From positions 1 through 42,321 of IMG/VR virus record IMGVR_UViG_3300047471_000188: a DNA stretch of 42,321 bases; one strand, 5' to 3'. Shown here piece by piece: positions 37,958-42,321 of the stretch (position 1 is its first letter; the number at the start of each line of letters is the position of its first letter). Source of the stretch: a virus. Made by a program: the position numbers and the translations under genes. The notes beneath the pieces were generated by a model. That model ran no database searches, was not told the origin of the DNA, and saw only the letters and a list, made by a program, of their open reading frames with translations.

Positions 37958-38257
37958 ATGACCCCCGAGGCGTGGGAGCGGTTCGAGGCGTTGTGGTGCC
38001 GCACGCCGCTCTCCGCCGACGCCGTCCGCGAGCATATGCGCCGCGAACTGGGCATCGAACTCATCGACCCGCAGGAAACCGCCGCCCGGCGCGGCCTCGT
38101 GCGCCTCAACAGCACGAACCCGCACGCCCGAGAGGAACGCCGCCAACTCGCCGCGCTCATGCGCTGGTATGCCCCGCCAGAGCGCCTGGACGTGGTCAGG
38201 AAGCCCGCCCGCCGTTACCCCGTGCCAGCGGGCGGCTTCAGGCTTGGGCGCCCGTGA
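37958..38257 (+). CDS. Hypothetical early protein
   Basis: 99 residues from ATG 37958; a TTG at 37937 overlapping the previous stop (TTGA) would add seven residues. MTPEAWERFEALWCRTPLSA then VREHMRRELGIELIDPQETA suggests a small helical nucleic-acid-binding unit, ending in basic residues (PARRYPVPAGGFRLGR). No named family is recognised. It continues the operon after the origin region. Confidence 0.65.
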   Translation: MTPEAWERFEALWCRTPLSADAVREHMRRELGIELIDPQETAARRGLVRLNSTNPHAREERRQLAALMRWYAPPERLDVVRKPARRYPVPAGGFRLGRP

Positions 38258-38283
38258 CGGCGTTCTGAGGGCCAGGGAGCAAA

Positions 38284-38529
38284 ATGAAAGCCATGACCGA
38301 AACCGAGCGCGACGCCGATCATATCCGCCGCGCCCTGAGCATGCTGCTCATCTTGTGCGGCGACGACGGAGCCGACGACGCCGACCGCGTCATGCTCGCG
38401 CTCGCTCACGACGGCCTCGAAAGCCTGCTCAACCGCATCGCTACCCTCGAGGCACCCGACCGTCCGGCACCGGAGGCGGCGGATTCGCGAGCCGATGCGA
38501 CGCGAGACCCTCCAGCCAGTCGAGGATGA
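38284..38529 (+). CDS. Small acidic helical protein
   Basis: 81 residues with AGGGAGC before the ATG. RDADHIRRALSMLLILCGDD and ADRVMLALAHDGLESLLNRI are two amphipathic helices; the acidic Pro/Ala end overlaps, tail to tail by 89 bases, the convergent HTH gene. The overlap means the last 25 residues are constrained by the opposite gene or are dispensable. Function unknown. Confidence 0.62.
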   Translation: MKAMTETERDADHIRRALSMLLILCGDDGADDADRVMLALAHDGLESLLNRIATLEAPDRPAPEAADSRADATRDPPASRG

Positions 38530-38776
38530 CCTCGGGCAGCGGCTGCCGTCCCAACGTCCAGTTGCGCGTCGTGGACGGCGACAGGCCGAGTTCAACCGCG
38601 AGGGTGCCGGCCGTCCAGCGGATGATACGTAGCGCGGCGCTCAGACGGGCGCCCCGAGGGATGACGCCGGGCGGCGCGTGGGTGACAGCGGCGGGAGCCT
38701 CGGCGGCCTGTACGGCGCTCACAGGGGCGTCCAGGGGCGCGGGGCGAGGGACGGACAGGGGGGCGAAGCCGGTCAT
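38441..38776 (-). CDS. HTH DNA-binding protein
   Basis: 111 residues, leftward, from ATG 38776 beside the upstream stop. Residues 1-45 are Pro/Ala-rich; ARLSAALRIIRWTAGTLAVE followed by LGLSPSTTRNWTLGRQPLPE and VILDWLEGLA is a clear helix-turn-helix (TLAVELGLSPSTTRNWTLG). Last gene of the short leftward operon 39627-38441 and convergent with the small acidic gene. It may regulate the late/early junction or the heptamer region. Confidence 0.78.
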   Translation of the reverse strand: MTGFAPLSVPRPAPLDAPVSAVQAAEAPAAVTHAPPGVIPRGARLSAALRIIRWTAGTLAVELGLSPSTTRNWTLGRQPLPEVILDWLEGLASHRLANPPPPVPDGRVPRG

Positions 38777-38778
38777 GC

Positions 38779-39054
38779 TCAAGCCTCGATCGTGATGGTG
38801 CGCCTCGGCACGGCGCCATGGGCCAGCAGAGCATCGACAGACCTCGGCAGGGCGTAGACCTCCGCGTCAGTCATCCCCGGCCACTCAGGCATCTGGTAAA
38901 GCGTGAACGTGCCGGAGCCAAACCCGCGCAACTCGTGGCGTAACTCAGCGTCGTCGTGGGTCAGGCACTCGCCGAAATCGGAACCGCGTACCTTGCCTGT
39001 CTCGTCAACGATGGCGATGCGGGTCAGTTCAGTAATCGTGAGAATGTCAGTCAT
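38779..39054 (-). CDS. Hypothetical protein
   Basis: 91 residues, leftward. Mixed alpha/beta: ILTITELTRIAIVDETGKVR, FGECLTHDDAELRHELRGFG and GTFTLYQMPEWPGMTDAEVY. No domain is recognised. A 23-base element identical to one before the 39385 gene and carrying the ribosome site AAGGA lies just upstream of the ATG. The stop touches the HTH gene start. Confidence 0.68.
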   Translation of the reverse strand: MTDILTITELTRIAIVDETGKVRGSDFGECLTHDDAELRHELRGFGSGTFTLYQMPEWPGMTDAEVYALPRSVDALLAHGAVPRRTITIEA

Positions 39055-39061
39055 GGTCGCT

Positions 39062-39084
39062 GTTCCTTCGTTCGTTCAGGGGAA
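39062..39084. repeat. 23-bp direct repeat, copy 1 (ribosome-site element)
   Basis: Identical to 39393-39415. On the minus strand it supplies AACGAACGAAGGAAC, the ribosome site of the gene starting at 39054. It is preceded in the transcript by a GCGGG/CCCGC hairpin. The pair looks like a duplicated leader placed before two successive genes. Confidence 0.8.
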
Positions 39085-39091
39085 GCGGGGC

Positions 39092-39385
39092 TTACCCGCG
39101 GTGAGCGGAGTCGATGGTGGGGTTCATCGACAGCAGGGCGAACGCCTCGCGAGCAGCCGCCGCTGCCTCTTTGTCGCCGGACGCGTAAGCCGCGGAAACC
39201 TGATCGGCGACAATCGCCGCTTCCAGGACGGGCGTGGTGATGTGGTCCATGCGACCCGGCGCGCGGGCCTCCTGACGCTCGGCGAACGCCCGGAGATTGG
39301 CCGCGAAACCGGCGTAATTGGCGGCGCGGGCGACGTTGCGCTGCGCGACTGTCATGTCTGAAGTGATCGGCTGGTGAGTGGTCAT
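39092..39385 (-). CDS. Hypothetical alanine-rich protein
   Basis: 97 residues, leftward. Helical and Ala-rich (MTVAQRNVARAANYAGFAAN, VSAAYASGDKEAAAAAREAF). No motif is recognised. The ATG follows the second copy of the 23-base ribosome-site element, and the end is followed by a GCGGG/CCCGC hairpin. Second gene of the leftward operon driven from 39670-39698. Confidence 0.66.
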   Translation of the reverse strand: MTTHQPITSDMTVAQRNVARAANYAGFAANLRAFAERQEARAPGRMDHITTPVLEAAIVADQVSAAYASGDKEAAAAAREAFALLSMNPTIDSAHRG

Positions 39386-39392
39386 GGCGTGG

Positions 39393-39415
39393 GTTCCTTC
39401 GTTCGTTCAGGGGAA
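39393..39415. repeat. 23-bp direct repeat, copy 2 (ribosome-site element)
   Basis: Identical to 39062-39084 and placed at the same distance before the gene starting at 39385. Next to it CCGGGGC and GCCCCGG (39416-39422 and 39428-39434) form a strong hairpin directly after the upstream gene, possibly an RNA-processing or partial termination site between operon genes. Confidence 0.8.
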
Positions 39416-39438
39416 CCGGGGCCCGAAGCCCCGGAGGG

Positions 39439-39627
39439 TCAGGCGGCCGCCGCGAGAACCTGTGCGAAGGTCCAGATCCGGTGGCAGCCGGCGTCGTTCA
39501 CGGCGTAACCGCGATCGGCGCAGGCCCAGGGCATGGCCGAAGTCATGTCGGGGATGGCCACCGGCCGAAGGATCGAGATGCCCTTGCGAGCGAGGCGGCA
39601 GCGGGTCGAGGAAGAGAAGTCACGCAT
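39439..39627 (-). CDS. Hypothetical small protein
   Basis: 62 residues, leftward, first gene after the promoter. MRDFSSSTRCRLARKGISIL and CADRGYAVNDAGCHRIWTFA; three cysteines and a histidine could bind a metal, but the spacing is irregular. No family is recognised. AGACTTTCC-type leader sequence without a strong ribosome site; start uncertain. Confidence 0.55.
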   Translation of the reverse strand: MRDFSSSTRCRLARKGISILRPVAIPDMTSAMPWACADRGYAVNDAGCHRIWTFAQVLAAAA

Positions 39628-39669
39628 CGGAAAGTCTCCGTGGGCGGGATGCCCTGTGTTGATGACAGG

Positions 39670-39698
39670 GATATACGATCTGACGTGAAGTCCGTCAA
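39670..39698 (-). promoter_or_regulatory. Sigma70-like promoter of the leftward operon
   Basis: TTGACG (39698-39693) and TATATC (39675-39670) on the minus strand with an exact 17-base spacer, the best promoter in the window. A hairpin CCCTGT/ACAGGG (39652-39657 and 39665-39670) lies just downstream in the leader. It would drive genes 39627 to 38441. Confidence 0.7.
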
Positions 39699-39709
39699 TG
39701 GTTATTCGT

Positions 39710-39721
39710 GGGGGGGGGGGG
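39710..39721 (+). repeat. Run of twelve G
   Basis: A 12-base G homopolymer (39710-39721) inside the 203-base non-coding stretch 39628-39830 that separates the leftward promoter from the NusG-like gene. Unusual even for GC-rich phage DNA; length could vary between genomes or reads. Confidence 0.85.
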
Positions 39722-39830
39722 AGAGATTATTTTCGGGCGGCGGTCGCCGGGCGTCAGTCCGTAGGCGCCACGATAGGCATTTGACTACGAGATGCTTTTC
39801 TGGGCAGTGTCCGAAATATGGCGGGAATCC

Positions 39831-40403
39831 ATGCCTGACACGGTCACGACCGGCGCCTTGCCGTGCGGACGCAATGAGGCGAGCGTAGGCACCGACGGCG
39901 GAATCCGCTGGGCCGTCGCCCAAACGCACCCCAAAGCCGAGCCGATCGCCAGCGTCGGCCTCCGACTCGCGGGATACGACACATACCTCCCGCGCTACGC
40001 CCGCCGCCGCGGCGGCAACGGACCACGCCGCGCCGACATCGTTCATGCCCCATTGTTCAGCGGCTACGTGTTCATCGCCCTCCAGCCCGGACAGGGTTGG
40101 GTCGCCGCTCGCTACACGCGAGGCGTGCATCGCCTGTGCATGGCGGGCGATCATCCGACCTACGTCGCCACGGGCGCCGTCGAGGCGCTACAAGCGGGTG
40201 ACGCGTTCCGCCAGCACCTTCCCCCGGCCGATAGCGTGTGGCGCCCAGGCGCCCCGTGCAGGCTCAACGGCGGCTCGCTCGCCGGTCTCGACGCCGTGGT
40301 CTCAACGATCGCGGGCGAGGTCGCCGTCGTGCATGTGCTGATGCTCGGCGAGCTGCGCGCCGTCACCGTGGACGCGGCGTCTCTCGCGGTGAGGCGAGAC
40401 TGA
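39831..40403 (+). CDS. NusG/RfaH-like transcription elongation factor
   Basis: 190 residues from ATG 39831, with GGGA upstream; ATG 39792 is possible but lacks a good site. RWAVAQTHPKAEPIASVGLR and LAGYDTYLPRYARRR, then HAPLFSGYVFIALQPGQG, are the NusG N-terminal domain; WRPGAPCRLNGGSLAGLDAV to ELRAVTVDAASL is a KOW-type C-terminal domain. NusG homologues bind RNA polymerase and suppress pausing or termination. It stands alone in front of the terminase and the more than 20-kb late operon, so it likely acts as the phage antiterminator. Confidence 0.85.
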   Translation: MPDTVTTGALPCGRNEASVGTDGGIRWAVAQTHPKAEPIASVGLRLAGYDTYLPRYARRRGGNGPRRADIVHAPLFSGYVFIALQPGQGWVAARYTRGVHRLCMAGDHPTYVATGAVEALQAGDAFRQHLPPADSVWRPGAPCRLNGGSLAGLDAVVSTIAGEVAVVHVLMLGELRAVTVDAASLAVRRD

Positions 40404-40405
40404 TC

Positions 40406-40663
40406 GTGGCGGCTCGTTTCAGCCAAAAACACGACGCGCTGACAAGAGAGAAGATCCAGACGAGTCAGCTTATTAACCGGTTGAACGGTTTTGCTTTAGA
40501 CGCTGAAAATAAGATAAACATGACATCCGATCAGGTGAGGGCGGCGCTCGGGCTGCTCCGTAAGACGATACCAGACCTCGCCGTGACTCAGCATACCGGC
40601 GCCGATGGCGGGCCGGTCATGATCATAACAGGCGTTGACCGTGGCGACCGCGAGAGTTCCTAA
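40406..40663 (+). CDS. terS: Small terminase subunit candidate
   Basis: 85 residues from GTG 40406, three bases after the NusG-like stop. SQKHDALTREKIQTSQLINR and LNGFALDAENKINMTSDQVR followed by AALGLLRKTIPDLAVTQHTG suggest a short helical DNA-binding domain and an oligomerisation helix, as seen in many small proteins placed directly before terL in podoviruses. It overlaps terL by 23 bases or more. Recognition of the packaging start is inferred from position. Confidence 0.68.
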   Translation: MAARFSQKHDALTREKIQTSQLINRLNGFALDAENKINMTSDQVRAALGLLRKTIPDLAVTQHTGADGGPVMIITGVDRGDRESS

Positions 40664-41963
40664 ACTTAAACTCGGCTACGTCGCGCGTCCGCAGTTCGCC
40701 GGGTTTCATAAACGCAAGCAACGCTGGGCATGTATCGTCGCCCACCGCCGCGCCGGAAAGACGGTGGCCTGCGTGATGGATCTGATCGACGCCGCGCTTC
40801 GATGCTCAAGGGACGCGGGTCGATACGCTTACATAACTCCGACATATGCACAAGCCAAAGACATTGCGTGGTCGTATCTTAAACGCTTCACCGCCGGCAT
40901 TCCGGGAGTGGAACAGCGTGAGAGTGATTTGATGGTGACGTTTAACAACGGTGCCAGGGTCAGGCTCTATGGCTGCGACAATTATGACAGGCTGCGCGGC
41001 ACATATCATGACGGGATGGTATTGGATGAGTTCGGCGACATGGACCCTCGCGCGTGGCCCGAAGTGTTGCGTCCGTCGCTCTCCGATCGTCAGGGTTGGG
41101 CCGTGTTCATAGGTACTCCGAAGGGCCGCAACCATTTCCACGATATATTCAAACTATCAGAGAGCACGTCAGACTGGTTCTCCCTCGTGCTGCGGGCTGA
41201 CCAGACCAGCATATTGGACCCGGATGAGTTGGCGGACATCCGCAAGATGCTCACAGAGGACCAATATAGCCAGGAAATGCTCGTTTCGTTCGACGCGGCG
41301 ATCCGAGGCTCGATCTACCGCAACGAAATGCTGGCCTTGGATGTGGACGGTCGCCTCTGCGGCGTGCCGTATGATCCCGCCGTTCCCGTCTGGACTGGTT
41401 GGGACTTGGGCGTGGGCGATGCGACCTCGATCATCTGCGCGCAACTTGTCGGCCGCGAGGTTCACGTCATCGACTATTACGAGGCCACCGGCGAGCCGTT
41501 GACGCATTACGTGCAATGGCTCGACAGCAGGCCCTACCGCTACGGCACCGACCTGTTGCCGCACGATGCCGGGGCACGCGAACTCGGCACCGGCAAGACG
41601 CGCGAGGAACTGTTGCGCGCGAACGGCCGCAAGGTGCGCGTGCTGCCGCGCCAGGACATCGATGACGGCATCAACGCGGTCAAGATGCTGTTGCCGCGCT
41701 GCTGGTTCGACCGGGTCAGGACGGAGCGGCTGCGCGAATGCCTCGTGCATTACCACCGCGATTTCAACGACCGCATGGGCGTGTTCAAGGACGCGCCGGT
41801 GCATGATTGGTCGAGCCACGCGGCCGATGCCGCCAGGACACTGGCCATGGGGTTACGCGAGGCCCGGCCCGAGAGCGTCGACAGCATCCTGACGCGCCCG
41901 CTGCGCGAGCCGGTCACGATGTATGAGGGCTTCGGCAACAACTCGGCGTGGATGGGCGTGTGA
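40641..41963 (+). CDS. terL: Terminase large subunit, complete copy 2
   Basis: 440 residues from GTG 40641 (442 from TTG 40635). Numbering from TTG: Walker A AHRRAGKT (36-43), Walker B VLDEFGD (129-135), coupling GTPKGRNHF (160-168), nuclease motifs WDLGVGD (256-262) and LLPHDAGARE. This Terminase_6-type motor packages DNA and cuts the concatemer. It supplies the N-terminal part missing from the copy at the left edge, to which it is homologous along its length with clear divergence. The stop overlaps the next ATG (TGATG). Confidence 0.97.
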   Translation: MATARVPKLKLGYVARPQFAGFHKRKQRWACIVAHRRAGKTVACVMDLIDAALRCSRDAGRYAYITPTYAQAKDIAWSYLKRFTAGIPGVEQRESDLMVTFNNGARVRLYGCDNYDRLRGTYHDGMVLDEFGDMDPRAWPEVLRPSLSDRQGWAVFIGTPKGRNHFHDIFKLSESTSDWFSLVLRADQTSILDPDELADIRKMLTEDQYSQEMLVSFDAAIRGSIYRNEMLALDVDGRLCGVPYDPAVPVWTGWDLGVGDATSIICAQLVGREVHVIDYYEATGEPLTHYVQWLDSRPYRYGTDLLPHDAGARELGTGKTREELLRANGRKVRVLPRQDIDDGINAVKMLLPRCWFDRVRTERLRECLVHYHRDFNDRMGVFKDAPVHDWSSHAADAARTLAMGLREARPESVDSILTRPLREPVTMYEGFGNNSAWMGV

Positions 41964-42181
41964 TGCGGCACGGACAATGGCCGGAGCCATCGCCGATGCG
42001 GCTGGGGACGGCGATTCGGCTGGGGATGCCGCCGACGTACATTCCGGTACCTCCGCCATCGTCTGAAATCGCACGCTTCTGTCAGGTGGTTCGGTTGCTC
42101 AACGGCGACGAGGAACCGGCACCAGACGGCCCGTTGGGTAACGTCTGGGCGTGGCTCGGGAAACTCGGGGGCGCGGTGTGA
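41963..42181 (+). CDS. 72-residue gene occupying the post-terminase slot
   Basis: The ATG overlaps the terminase stop (TGATG) and the stop overlaps the ATG of the membrane protein (TGATG), so all three are coupled. MRHGQWPEPSPMRLGTAIRL, PPTYIPVPPPSSEIARFCQV and PLGNVWAWLGKLGGAV; no domain is recognised. It replaces the helix-hairpin-helix gene plus 18-bp array found at the same place behind the other terminase copy (1077-2168). Confidence 0.72.
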   Translation: MRHGQWPEPSPMRLGTAIRLGMPPTYIPVPPPSSEIARFCQVVRLLNGDEEPAPDGPLGNVWAWLGKLGGAV

Positions 42182-42321
42182 TGTGTTTCTCGGCGGCCTG
42201 GTTCGTTTCGCTGCTGATCTGGCTCATCATTGTATGTGCCGTGGTCGCCATCGGCCGCATCGTGCTGCCGATCGTGCTGGGCTGGCTCGGCGTCGCGGGC
42301 GGCGTGGTGATGCAGGTCATC
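42181..42321 (+). CDS. Two-helix membrane protein, 3'-truncated second copy
   Basis: First 47 codons of the same protein as 2169-2402, cut by the window edge. Compared with that copy there are two differences (bases 12 and 15 of the gene, both C to G and silent) and then perfect identity. Holin-like by topology. Confidence 0.8.
   Translation, partial: MCFSAAWFVSLLIWLIIVCAVVAIGRIVLPIVLGWLGVAGGVVMQVI
42196..42321. repeat. 126-bp terminal direct repeat of 2184-2309
   Basis: Bases 42196-42321 equal 2184-2309 without mismatch, and the window ends inside this identity, while sequences to the left of both copies differ. An exact match of about 126 bases at a contig end is what a de Bruijn assembler with k near 127 leaves at an unresolved repeat. 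Confidence 0.9.

Overview
The window reads as an almost complete genome of a GC-rich, short-tailed (podovirus-type) bacteriophage whose virion genes follow the P22 plan: terminase, P22-type portal, scaffold, P22-type coat, gp4-like adaptor, gp10-like hub, a gp26-like needle candidate and ejection proteins. High GC, codon use and the flavour of the small regulators suggest an alphaproteobacterial host, perhaps an Acetobacteraceae/Rhodospirillales relative; this is inference, since nothing in the window marks the host directly. I see no host housekeeping gene, tRNA, rRNA, CRISPR array or insertion sequence.

Layout. (1) 1-2.6 kb: the 3' part of a large terminase gene, a helix-hairpin-helix gene related to the C-terminal domain of IS110-type transposases, an exact 18-bp-period repeat array, and a two-helix membrane protein. 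(2) 2.8-25.5 kb, all rightward: membrane/coiled-coil protein, Ig-like protein, tail fibre and beta-helix spike (unusually placed before the portal), portal, scaffold, an HTH protein, coat, gp4-like adaptor, two more fibres, gp10-like hub, needle candidate, a 2-oxoglutarate oxygenase and an acetyltransferase, then three ejection proteins, the last carrying an M15 peptidase domain. (3) 25.5-29.75 kb, leftward: small overlapping genes, an HTH replication-initiator-like protein, a possible structured RNA, zinc-ribbon proteins and a frameshifted repressor-like gene. (4) 29.85-38.5 kb, rightward early genes: Cro-like protein, PAPS-reductase-like protein, radical-SAM protein, zinc ribbons, RusA resolvase, an SSB-like protein, a primase-helicase and a ten-copy heptamer array that may be the replication origin. 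(5) 38.4-39.7 kb: a short leftward operon with its own sigma70-like promoter. (6) 39.8-42.3 kb, rightward: a NusG/RfaH-like factor, a small-terminase candidate, a complete large terminase, a 72-residue gene and the beginning of the same membrane protein seen at 2.2 kb.

The two ends overlap in content but not in sequence. The terminase copies at 1-1076 and 40.6-41.96 kb are clearly diverged, and the genes behind them differ (helix-hairpin-helix gene plus repeat array versus one 72-residue gene), before both meet the same membrane-protein gene. The last 126 bases of the window match bases 2184-2309 exactly. One repeat unit is therefore about 40.9 kb. Either two sibling phages were joined, or the genome really carries two versions of this slot.

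How it works together (inferred): the divergent repressor/Cro-like switch at 29.1-29.9 kb controls leftward and rightward early transcription; replication uses the primase-helicase with the heptamer array; the NusG-like factor probably lets polymerase read the long late operon that begins with terminase. No integrase and no stand-alone endolysin is visible. The most unusual items are the helix-hairpin-helix gene with its phased repeat array, the PAPS-reductase/radical-SAM operon, the heptamer origin and the leftward structured RNA.
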